Below, in pieces: positions 11,762 to 23,600 of a stretch of 64,000 bases of DNA (position 1 is the stretch's first letter; each line of letters opens with the position of its first letter). The notes under the pieces are model-generated. The model was given only the letters and a program-made list of their open reading frames with translations. It made no database searches and was not told the origin of the DNA. The translations under genes and the position numbers were made by a program. This DNA is from Notospermus geniculatus (taxonomy: Eukaryota; Nemertea; Pilidiophora; Heteronemertea; Lineidae), in NCBI GenBank assembly GCA_002633025.1, contig NMRB01000127.1, positions 540,299-604,298 of the forward strand, in the 5' to 3' direction.

Positions 11762-11951
11762 AGCATCATGAGGTGATAGCTGCTGCAGTGGGCACCGCGG
11801 GGTTAGCTGCAACGACACCGCGGGGAAATAGTTAGAGGGCACTGCGGGGTGATAGTTGCAGACGTCATCGCGGGAGATAGTTGCAGGCGGCACCGCAGTA
11901 TACATGTAAGTTGCGGACGGCACCGCAGGGAGATAGTCGCAGACGGTGCCG
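11762..11951. repeat. GC-rich minisatellite, period about 30
   Basis: Six or so degenerate units of the type GATAGTTGCAGACGGCACCGCGGG. It borders the target site of the element at 11961-12502. Confidence 0.7.
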
Positions 11952-11960
11952 CGGGTTGAT

Positions 11961-12502
11961 TACACTCCTTTCGCAGTGTCTTCTCACTCGTACCTATCGT
12001 TCATAGACACTGCTTACAATGGCCCGATCCCCGCCGATTTACCGCATGGTGGCAGCACTAGTCAGCGGCCAAATAGCGCGGCGGGAAACAGCGCCGGCGT
12101 TGCTCCCAGCTTCGGCCTGTTCAACAAGATCAATCACTACAAACAGAATAATCTCGTTATCCACTTCTTTAGCGATGTTTCAAAACAAAAAAGGCACGAG
12201 CTAAACACTGAAAAGTGCAAAGTGACACTGCATACTGGACACGGCGGGGGGCAGCCATTGCTGTTGTTGTAGACTAGTCGTGCTACGTCATAATGCAACT
12301 GTCCCATATAAAATGCTTTCCGACGAGTGACCAGTCTGCCGTGGTTGTCAAGGACGCTGACAGTGAACCAATCAGAAAATGTTTCATGTATTTCGTTAGT
12401 TACGCAAACGCCCTCTAGTGGTAAATCGGCGGGGATCGGGCCATTGTAAGCAGTGTCTATGAACGATAGGTACGAGTGAGAAGACACTGCGAAAGGAGTG
12501 TA
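11961..12502. mobile_element. Non-autonomous Mutator-like element (542 bp) with 9-bp target duplication
   Basis: Terminal inverted repeats of about 90 bp start TACACTCCTTTCGCAGTGTC and end with its complement GGAGTGTA. CGGGTTGAT occurs directly outside both ends (11952-11960 and 12503-12511), a 9-bp duplication typical of Mutator-like elements. No transposase is encoded. Confidence 0.85.
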
Positions 12503-12511
12503 CGGGTTGAT

Positions 12512-13905
12512 ATACCATTGGCTTCCGGCAAGGAAGGGGGCAAGGCGTATAACGAAGACGCGTTTCTTAATGGTATTCAAGGCCGTATTTAACTTTTTGG
12601 TCGGGGGGGGGGGCAAAAGTCTCTCGGGGGAGGAGAAGACCGTTTTTTGCCCAAAATCCTCATGAAAATCACGTTTTCTGTGGGGGGGGGGGCGCTAAAT
12701 ACGACCCTGGTATTTTTCACCTATGTACTTAAATCTGTTCTCAAATAAAACCTATCTGTCTTATTTCAAGCACCACGTCATTTTAAGATTTATCACTCAT
12801 TTATTTCCTCTCTCGAGATGAGGTATGCGATAGAATTTTGGTCTCATCTAATGAACATCCAAATCCCGTTGTCTCTTTTGTATTCCAATCACCTTTACGC
12901 TTGCACGAATAGAAGTTGACAGGTTGGCCCAGAGGAAAATGATTTCATTCAGATGTGCAAACAAGCATGTATTATGAACTTATATACCAATTCAACATGT
13001 GTGTCCAGCCTTTAAATCAAGCGTTCTGGTATTTTCCCTAGGCCCATGTAAACTTTTCGGTATTGTCATGTTGTTCGTAGGTCTCTCATTTATCAAAGTC
13101 ACCCCGAGCCGTCTTGGCGGATAGTCACCACGGTCATTTCCTGACGATTTTCTGATGTGAGCTGAGGGGTAGTCGCGTCTCGTCGATGGAGGGGACGACA
13201 GACCCGCACTACCAGAGGGTAGTCGATTTGATAACGAAACCCCCATGTTTACGGCCACAGTTTGACATGTTTCAGCTAATCGAGTGGTTTCGAAAGAGGA
13301 CGGATTTGTTTCGAGAGCTGAAGACAGGCAAGCATTCTTAAGCTTCGATCAACCCCCTCCTCATTCCACCCTTCTTTTTCTGGTAGGCCCTACATTGGCA
13401 TTTTTCGGGTTTTAGAGATACCAGTTATGCTTCCGCTTGTATCCAAACCTCAGCTTCCTTTCTCAGAGTCGGCTAAAGGCACGCCGACTCGGCGTGTTTT
13501 GCAACGCTTATTTCAACGAAGCGTCCACACAGAAACGCACGCCCTTATGATTTAAGACCATTCTCGTTCGGACTGCGTTGCTTCTATATAATTTAGCCAG
13601 CTAAGAGGTTGGTAAATATCCTCCCCCGTGATAGCAATTGTCCAGTGCTAAACCAAGCAATTTGTGGCTATTGCTATCGATTTTCAACGTATTATGGAAG
13701 GTTTCATAGGCAAACATGCGCAGTTCGGTCCGGGTACATTGGTGTCTTAGCTTATGCACTTGAAAAACCACATTATGCTTGATGTAAGCTCCTTAGGCCA
13801 TTCCTAAGTTCCCACTCAGGCCAATCCAACGTTGTTGAAAAGGAAGCGACCTCCCTAAAAGCTTTTGCCGGATGGTAGAAGTAGGCCTAGTCCCTAAGAA
13901 TTAGG
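12512..13905. other. Stretch without recognised gene
   Basis: It contains G-runs near 12603 and 12680 and only short unsupported open frames. No coding or RNA gene is recognised. Confidence 0.45.
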
Positions 13906-14029
13906 GAGTTTTCGCAAAGCCCCCGAAACGCCAACGCGAACACCAAATCCATTGTTCGATGCCATGAAGAGAGCACCGAACAATAGGATAGACGTTCGCG
14001 TTGCCGTTTCTGGGGCTTTGCGAAAACTC
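13906..14029. repeat. GAGTTTTCGC-family palindromic MITE, 124 bp
   Basis: The ends are GAGTTTTCGCAAAGCCCC and its inverse. The arms share CCGAAACGCCAACGCGAAC with one mismatch on the right. The centre contains the GATGCCA/GAGAGCACCGAACAA segment seen in the other copies. Confidence 0.85.
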
Positions 14030-14637
14030 TAACACTGATCACGACTTTCCAACTGTATGTCAAATCACTCTGATCCTCAACCAGAACCGTCGACTGTCTA
14101 AATATTTGAAGTCGAGTTGAAGCAAAGGTTTAGAGGATTTAAAGGATTGAATTCGTTCTTCCCAATTGACATTTGATAATCCCACCCGACGGTACACTGT
14201 GGCATTGGGACAATTTGTTGAATTCTGTGGAATAACTTCTGTATGTGAAAGTGTCTCTATTAAAGCGAATCGACAGTCGTTTTGTAAACAGAAGGATGAT
14301 GTTTGTAAACACTGCCCTCACAGCCAATCAGAATGCAGGAAATGAGTGTTTGTAAACAAAGATTCGTCCCCTTTTGCATTCAAATTTTTTTGCTGACACA
14401 TCGCTTTAACTGAGGAACAAAATTGACTCAGTAAATGGAATACTAGTAAATTTAAGTGGTTTGTGAACTAACGATGTTGTTTTTATCTTAGGGTCAGTCA
14501 TTAAAAAATACAATATTGTTAAGGTAAAGGTTACTTCGTGCAGTTGATCTTTTTGTCACTCGACGGTGGACAAGTTGAAGGACATCGCTGATTGCCTGAA
14601 TGAAGAATACCAACCCGGAGATCGGTGGCTTCTGATC

Positions 14638-15250
14638 ACAAGCCAAACCTGAATACGTATTGCTTCTTGTCATAAGCTGGAATACGTATTGCTCCATTTC
14701 ATAAGCCTGAATACGGATTACTCCTGTCGTACATTGTATATAATCTGGCAGATATATTGCTTCATTTCTTAATTTGAGCCTGAATAAAGCTGCATTTAGC
14801 TGACACGCGGAATGCGGTATAGGGCCGCGGAATCCCCAGCGGAAGCGATTTGTTGTATGCGAAATGCATTGAACTTTCCGCTTACCGCGTTCCGCAATCC
14901 GCATACCGCGTGCAGCTAAATCCAGCTTAAGTATTCCTTTTTGTGATAAGCGTCAGAAGCCTGAATACGTAATGCTTCAGGTCATAAGCCAGAATACGTA
15001 ATGCTTCAAGTCATAAGTCTGAATACGTAATGTTTGTAGTCATTAGCGTGAATACGTAATTATTCAAGTCATAAGTTACTCGAATGTGCAATGCTTCGGA
15101 TCATAAGCCTGAAAAGCCCAAATACGTAATACTTCAGGTCAGAAGCCTGAATACGTAATGCTTCAGGTCATAAGCCCAATACGATTGTTCAGATCATAAG
15201 CCCAATACGTATGCTTCAGGTCATAAGCCGAATACGTAATGATTCTGATC
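14638..15250. repeat. Minisatellite, period about 30, with a MITE inserted
   Basis: Many units of the type CTGAATACGTAATGCTTCAG followed by GTCATAAGC. Units are most regular at 14940-15250. The array is interrupted at 14787-14928 by a palindromic element. Confidence 0.85.
14787..14928. repeat. Palindromic MITE-like element inside the minisatellite
   Basis: The left end AAGCTGCATTTAGCTGACAC and right end GTGCAGCTAAATCCAGCTT are inverted copies, with inner GCGGAATGCGGTAT / ATACCGCG arms. Confidence 0.75.
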
Positions 15251-15791
15251 AAAGTTTTTGGTTCCATGTTTCTCGGACCGAGTCAATGGTAAATTCATAT
15301 TCACATTAGTATGCTGTTTTTATTGCATCGAAACCAGTCGAATATATCATAACCCATGCCAGGTCATGACTTTTCAATGACATTTAAGAACATCAAAGAA
15401 GAGAAGATAAATTACCAGCCGCATTAAAGGCCATTGTTCACCATGCATGGACAACTTCTAAATGATCAGCGCCAAGAAAAGGAACAGGTTGCCTATTGAA
15501 CAGTTGACGGATTGGTGAGAATCTGTTGGAGAATGTATTAATGGCTGGTTTGGGAGTGAAGCCAACACGTGTTTGGTCTACACGAACATATCACCCACCT
15601 GCATACACATATACTGCAAATTTACCTATATATCATGCAGGTCATGTTGACAGGTGCCAAAATCAATCAAGCCATAATATTAGGCCTACCTCCGTCTCTC
15701 CTGACGCTATTCTGGTAAAGCTAAAGAGCAGCTCATTCAGTGCATCACCTGATCCTTTCAGACTATCATGAGAATCAGTAGCCTACAAAAT

Positions 15792-15860
15792 GGTGACTCT
15801 GTCGAGAATCGAACCCGTGACTCCTCAGTCTCTAGTTCGACGGTCCAACACTCCGTCACC
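15792..15860 (-). tRNA. tRNA-like sequence, likely pseudogene or SINE head
   Basis: On the minus strand it starts GGTGACGGAGTG, contains GGGTTCGATTCTC (B-box-like T arm) and ends GTCACC, which can pair with the 5' end. The D and anticodon arms are not clean, so a functional tRNA is doubtful. No SINE body was identified beside it. Confidence 0.35.
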
Positions 15861-16740
15861 GCATTCCACCACTCCGTCGTCGCACTCCCCCCCCCCCAAA
15901 ATGACCCCTTGTGATACTTTTACTGCAGGGTATCCATGATGATCGATGGACGTCAAACCAAGTAGGGGGTGAGATGAATGCATTAATCGACCTCAGAATG
16001 GAAGGCTTTCACTGCAGGTCATTACCATGTAATTGGATTTACTTTCGTTTGCAAACATTGTCAACTGATATCTCACATGGTTCCACCTATATTGTGCTCT
16101 TCACTATCGCTTTTATCGAATATATAAAAGTACGCAAAATATTTTCTGATGTTTACTATAGGCAAATGGTTTCTTAAGTTTGTATAGAAGGAAATTGGGT
16201 TTTCTCTACGGCATTCCTCGTCACCAAAAAGTGCAATTTATATTTCATACACTATAATCATAATAATATCTTGGAGTAATTTCAAGTTAACCAATTCTCC
16301 TAAGATCATAATCTTGTTGGTAGATTAAGTTACCGTTGTCCACAGCGAAATTCCATTAAGAAAGGAAGTTTGTATCAATGTCTTACATAGAAATGAACTT
16401 GTAACTTTTCATTTTTTTCACTCCTCATTTCCATTTTTCACTTTTTTCCCGTCATTTGTCGTTAGTGACCAAGGCGGTTTACATGAACTTCGTTTTTTGC
16501 CTCTTTGCATGAGAAATACACAGGAAGTCAACTCCATGGCCGGCTCATGTCATAAGGAGTGAACAGTGTTCATTTATCGGCTCGTGCATGACATATGATG
16601 ACATGAAATTGCGGGTAAAGAATTAGAAAATGAATTATAACACGGTGAAGAATGCCCCCTGTAAAAACTGTCCACTTCCATTGTTCTATTGCAGTGCAGA
16701 CAGAGGAGCGTGCACGAAAATCCAGTTGTCACAGAGACCT

Positions 16741-16855
16741 GGGCCCAGTTCCACAAAGAAAAGTTTGACTTAAGTCATCATGGAGCAAATCAGATGACTT
16801 CATTTCAGACTTAATTGTTTTCTTAGACTTAAGATTCTTTGTGAAATCCAGCCCT
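16741..16855. repeat. Short member of the TTAAG palindromic MITE family
   Basis: It shares GGGCCCAGTT, CACAAAGAA, TTTGACTTAAGTCATCATG and CTTAGACTTAAGATTCTTTG blocks with 2965-3240, with an internal deletion. Confidence 0.7.
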
Positions 16856-17628
16856 GGCTTGGCCTCTGTATCTCGCTCCTCCAACATGATCATATCAAAA
16901 GCGTCAGTGTCAGAACTTCGATTTGAAGATATCAACAACCTGCTGTGGGTCAGAAATGCCGACCATCACCAAGAAGCTGGACCCCGGCAGTGGCAGACCT
17001 CTGCGATTTTGGTGTATTTACAGGAGCGCACAGAGTCAGTGTGTTCTCAGCCAAAAGTCGCCTCAGTGACGCCTTGAAGGAGTCGACTGAGGGACTGCAT
17101 AATTTATGACTCGGGCAGACACACACCACCACCCTGCAGAGGCAAACAATCATGACAATATCCCCAATGCTGTTTACAACTTGGCTATTTTCTCTGAACA
17201 AAACGGCGGTGCCAGCCATTAGTAAGCGCGGGTGACTAGGCCTACTATAGGCATGTTCAAAACTCCAGGAGGGGGTCACACGGGACATCATTGACCCGAG
17301 TCAAACTTCTGCATATATTTATCTTGTTTTCAAAATAAATCGCACGAGCAGTGTTCCGTACGATGGTGACGCGCATTAACAGACAACGGACAAACATGGT
17401 GGCGCTGGTCATTTCAAGATGGCCGCATACACTTGAATATCCTTAAAGGCCGTGGAGCCGGATTTTTGTAAAGTCTGAAATTCACTGTTTCTCAGCAATT
17501 TTTGTCAGGTGAGCCGAGAAGATGGTCTTCATTTCGAATCATTTCAGGTTTGCCAGTTCTCTCGCAGCCTAGCGACTTTGACAATGAACTGTAAGATGTC
17601 TTTCTATTGGTCTGTTTTGTTGTTGCAG

Positions 17629-20600
17629 AAATTCTTCTTGACGTCATCAAACACTGCCAGTTTGTGAAGAAAAAACAACATGACGTCATCATCAAACAGG
17701 GCGAGCAAGGCGATTGGTATGTAGTCCATATTGGTTGTTACTTCTGTGCTTATCACAACGCCGTCGGATGCCAAACAGTGGGAGCCAATCAAATTCCTTG
17801 TTTCTATTTATTGTGAGGCCAATGCTGACTGGTGCGTTGGTCAGGGTTTGGGTTAGTAAGCCTATTCCCTCCTTTTGACAGGCGCCAGTTCCTCGCAACC
17901 AACCAACATCAACCGCAAGAATGCAACACTTTTCTCAACAGCAGTCGGTACATTTTGGTCACGGCTTTCTTGAAATCGGCCTAATCGTGTTCATAACCTC
18001 AATGTGGAACCGATCAGGTCAATCGATGATCCCATACAAAGATCGCTGAAGTGGAACACGAAATTCATGAAATAACAATGACATGACATGAAGGTTCCTG
18101 CACTTGTCATCAATTATCCATCGTGTTATAAGTCATTAGCACGCATCACATCAGATTCTTTCGTGACAAACAAGCATATCGAATGTTTGAAACAGAGAAC
18201 ATTCGTTGTCAAGAAGATAAATTATTCTAAATATGTAAGATATGTTTGCATGACGTAGTTTGAATGGTTTCACAGGCGAGCCGCGTTCAAATATTTTTGC
18301 CACAAATCTTTCGCTTTGTTTCCTTTGAGGTGAGCGAAAGCAACGTAAGTCATCTATACGCTCAGACATCTCATGTATCTGGTCACGCTTCCCACATAGG
18401 AGACATTAGGCAGGACGTTTTCCGTTTATGCGAACGACAGGAGTTCGTAGAAATATGATGAAGATAAAATATTGACTCATAAGCTTTGCGCCAGGTGAAG
18501 GTAACATTTACATTGCTTCCATTCTGTTATGTACACGGAAAACGTCCGGCCGAAGTTTTTATTGAGAAAGCTTACGCAGCTAGGAAGCTAAAGGCTCCTC
18601 CACGAGAGAAACTTGCCCATGCGAGTTGGCTCTCATAAACTGGTGAATTAACGACCCATTTTCATTTCACTAAGTATTTTACCAAATTCCTTGTCAGTTC
18701 AAACGGAATTGATGGTAGATTCACTATTTTCCTAATCAGCAAAAGCAAATACGCTAAGAATGATGATTATCATTTTATCAATTGGAGTCATTCATATCAG
18801 GCAAGCGAGAGAAAGGTCCATTGTCCAGTGTGGTTCTGGGCCTAAATCTATGTCGTTCGTATGTACCTCCTGTCATATGATATCATAGCAAGGCTGAAAT
18901 CGATGTCGATCAAACAGGACCTTGTGTTTACATATTTGTCATATCTATGGGACAACCTTCCTTGGCACGTATCAAAATAAACACAACAAGGAACGACAAC
19001 TATAATCACAATTTAAAGTAGGTTCTGTGGACTTTGTGAGCTGTTTCGGCCTTCCTTCCTGGACCCGCTCATGGTCTTCGTAGTTTGTGACGAAAATTTC
19101 ATCTCAGTATAAATTCTGATGGAACATTCGAGGCCCTCATTTCGATTTTTATCCCGCAGCCCCAAACACTAGCATCCCCCTTTTCCCTTGTACTTCACTA
19201 TTGGCTATGAGAGTCATAACCTCGGGTAATGCCCTCCCCTGGCGTTTCACTGTCCTTCGTTTGGATTGGCCCGAGCAATCAACCTCGGGGACGCCTCCAG
19301 GCTCTCTGTCATGAAGTTCACTTGGCTTTCTACATGGATTTTATTTTTCTTCTAGTTTCTACATCAACCTTCGGGGCAAGGTGACCATCTACATCAAATA
19401 CGCTAAAGTTACCGATGGTGGTGATGAATCATACGGCGAACAAGCCCAACATGTCATCAAACCCGATATCGACGATGACATCAGAAAATGTGCTGATAGG
19501 TCCAAACTTGGAACATTCGTCTGTCATTTAGGTAAACAACATACTCTGCTATAACCGTTGGTGATCCCCTTGAAGCATTCGTCTGTAATTTGGGTAAACA
19601 AATACTCAGCTACCGTTGGCGCTCTTATTGAGGCATTCGATTTAACAGATTTTATATTGCATTTTCGGTACAAAAATAACGTTGTCGTTAGCGTTTACGA
19701 TTATCGTTTGATTTCTAAACCTCCCTAGTGATGAGACGATACCGATAGTTCCACAATTTTGTCTGAATCAGAATGGAAGGAATGGACTTCTTCCAGGTGC
19801 TGGTGAACCGTTTGGTGAAGTCGCCCTCCTCACTGAAGACTGTATCCGTACTGCCTCCATCGTAGCTGACGAACTCACGGATCTAATCTGCATCGACCGA
19901 GCACTTTATAACCGGTCAGTCAAATCGGTGCTGCAAGAAGAATTTGAAGACAAGGCGAATTTCATCGCAACGAATCCGTTCTTCTCAAACTGGGCACCGA
20001 GATACAAGAAACAGTTAGCCATGGCATTTAGAAAGGAGACTTACGGTTATGAATCGATCATTGCAAAACAGGGCGAGCCGGTTACAGAGATTTACTTTAT
20101 CCTTAGGTAAGCGTTTCACTATTTTCGTACCACGTTTCTTAAAATACGGTTGCAGCGAGGGAACGCCGCCGTAGTCAGATCTCGAAGACTTCATGGACTC
20201 TTAATGTTCGTCAGTTTTGGATATGCCTAGCTGTGGATCGTTCGGCGGCTGCTGTTTGATTAGCTCTTGGACGGACCGCCGATATACTTTTTCAATTTCA
20301 GAGGAGAGGTCAAGGTCACGGTCAATCCCACAATGCACCATCACCAGTATCCCGAGCTGTACGAAGACGAGAGCATTCGACGAATCAAAGACTCTGACTT
20401 ATTTCCAGAAAAGTAAGTACATGTAGGTTGAAATCTAACCAAGTGACCCTCGTCGATAATTATGTTGAACTTCGCTTTAGCAACATTCGACGGTAAATTG
20501 TGACAAATTTAGCTGCCACCAGGTGGTCAGGTCAGGAAAAACATGTCGCAAGTCTGGAGTTCTGTTTCTTTTCACTCCTGGTGATCAAGGTCTCGTTCAG

Positions 20601-23600
20601 TTGTCTCTCCGTGGGTCCATATGTGCAAAGTTTGCGATGAATATCAAAAGCAGTTACCTTACAAACGATCTCTTTCTTTGGCTGAACGATAAAGACCATG
20701 GTGCAGGGAACGTTTCGAGTTATGTTCTGTACATTTGTTGGAAGTCATTTCTCCCTGATTGCGAACTTCCATTACAGTCTCTATGCTAAGTTATTCAGGT
20801 AGGCCAGGACACGTTTACCAATATCATTGGCCTTCAAAAATTGGTGTTAGGGAATAAACCAGATGATACATGGCTTATATGTGCTATAAGATGTACATGT
20901 TTATGTACACGTAGTTTCTGTTAGTGTTTGCTTCGACGTGTCACCGCTTTATGTGTAATCAGTATTAAATGGACGATGTTCATCGGGGATCTGTTCAGTT
21001 TGCCAAAGGCCTCTTACACCAGAGCATAATAAACCACGGCCACCCTTAGGATTCGGCCAGTTATATACTGTACATGTACATGTACTTGTGCATGCTATAC
21101 CTGAGTATTTTGAATACAAGCTTCTGTGTAAGGACAAGTTACATATTGTATACATGTACCTATTTGTAATTAACAGCAAAGAGTACGTCAATTCATTGGA
21201 GAAAATGCCGAAATTTCAATGATGTGAAATGTCCTTTTCCAGCAACAACCGCCCAAAGTCGGAATACCAAAGAACCCGGGTAAACTCAGCATCTGCGCGT
21301 GCGCACAGCAGAAAGTCAGCCTCCAAGAGCAGACGACAACTGGATGTCTGTTTGTTAGGAAAGAACGAGATTATTGGTGAGAGAGGAACTACATTTTCTA
21401 CTTTTTTTACGTATAAAAAACAATGTTATGGCTGTACGAAAGAAAACATCGACAATCAACATGTAGATAGAAGTTGTAGCCTACGTACGTACTTTTTGGT
21501 AACTGATCTTAATCAGAGACCGTCAGAAATAGCCTCTTTTCAATGGTCTATGATTGAATGTCGATTCTAGAAATGACGTTTTTCATTCCATTGTCACTTT
21601 GATGGTTTCATGCCACTGTGAAATCAAATTACTGAAATACCGTCAATAAAGTCCATTATTAGGAGGCGATCCGTCAGATGACATTCCACATTTTATTAAG
21701 GCAATTAAATTATGGTGTGAACTTTGAGTGCTGGGTGAAATAATTGATTGCTTTTGACTGATGTCGATGAAATACTCAACTCATACATCACACCGTGAAC
21801 CATGGCAGACTTCTTAATGATTTAAAACGACGCTTCACCTGAAAAAAGCATGCTGCAAGTACAGTTTCTGAATATTAGGGTCAGACTTTGAGAAAGGAGG
21901 GTTGGAAGAGAGAGGTTTCTGTCGACATACACGCTAGAAACAGTCCTTTCAGGCAATGTCAATAGGAGCAGTCAGCCGCGCGTATTGCCAAAAGATGGCA
22001 GCAAAGTTCTAGCGGACCAATACAAAAGAAAATCCACGTGATCGGTGCTCGATCAAGAATGAATGGGTCCGCTATATGCATTGAATTGGGCCGTAGTGAC
22101 ACCTATTGGTCAACTCACTGACAGCTCCTATTGATACTTTATGTGTTGTAGAATAAATCAACGTTCAATCTGCTTGAAAGTCAAGGTCTGTTGTTGATTA
22201 TACTTCTCCAATGGTAACACCCCATAGTCATTCCTTCTCTACCGATGTCACTTGACCAGTTCCAACCTCTTTTTAATAATATCTGCTAACATTTGACAAC
22301 TATTTTCTAGTCCTCATTCTTTTCTCCTTTGCAGCTTTTCTTTGTTGCACTTCTCTCGCAGTTTCATTGCCGCCTGCCCAGGTCTCCCTGTGCTTCGGTA
22401 CGAAGACTGCGAGAGGAATGTTGCCGCCCTCCGCTGGTAAGAGGCAGTATATCCACTTGAGATTGCAAGGGAGATGCGCGATTGACGTAATCACTGTCGT
22501 ACTGTACTGCCAAGTACACTGCAGCGTACAGTTTAGCTGTTACGTCAATGAACCACACACCCACTGGTCGCTTGTGGAGACACCTTTTATTGCTGGAGGG
22601 CGTTGTAGTCTTTGCATGTCTCTCTTCACTATTTAGTGCATGCTTAGTGTCTTCTGTCTTATCTTCCAGGGGACGTAGAGCTTCTCATGGGTCTTGACAC
22701 TTACATGTACACAACTAAATGTTATCAAACGAGTCACATTCTTGTGCTGGACTTACGGGCCTATGACCGTTTGATCGCCAAACATAACAGAGCAGCAATT
22801 AGTGCCATGAAAGAAAGCATCTATTTTCGACTAAGCTGCCGACTGCACCGGTATATTGCAGACAAGTGTCCTCTGTTTTTGCATTTACTCGATAAATCAA
22901 TAAGGTTTATCAAATAGACGTCAATCAAAAGTTTCTGAATCAAAATTACGGACATTGTAAATACGTGTAACCAGAGTTGGTGTTTTGTAGATGCAGGGAC
23001 ATTGTCAGTCTAAATAAAATAAATTAATGATCACCAATTGAATCATTATGTCTATCATCGTTCGTAAGAAACGATGCTTCCTCCGGATCCCATCTGACTT
23101 TCAACTCTGTCCTTCTGCTTATTTACCCTCATCAGAATGTTACCGTATTATCTATGAAGACCATAAGGTCTCGTCCCCTCACTGCATGATCTGTCATTCC
23201 TGAAAACCTCACTGCATGGTGTGCTTCAAACAGACCTAATTTGCATGAAAAGAATGACGTCACCATCAGCGAATCACACTACCTGTCTTTTACGGACTCT
23301 TCTATCTTTCCTTTCACCTGGTGGAATCTTATCCAGAATGGAAACGTACGTTTCTTAGGTAAGACATGGAATAGTATTTTCACCACTTGATATATGCTGC
23401 CTTCTATAATGGGAAAAAGCAGTATGTCTATTTGTGATCGGTGGGAGCATGGCTGGTTGAGGTAAAAGCTAACTTCCACGCTACAAGTGTAGTTGGTTAT
23501 ACAATACACAGGGAAAATGACGTACATCTGGCGGACGTATGGCGTATATACGGCATACGTCCGCCAGTCCTGGTTGCGTATATATACCGTATATAAAAGT

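Noticed and set aside
11762-15250. CRISPR-like arrays
   Set aside because: The regular repeats here are contiguous minisatellites without unique spacers, and the genome is eukaryotic.
16841-17077. Possible upstream exon of the CNBD2-like gene
   Set aside because: The frame overlaps the end of a MITE, shows no similarity to the expected N-terminal segment, and no phase-1 donor was convincing.
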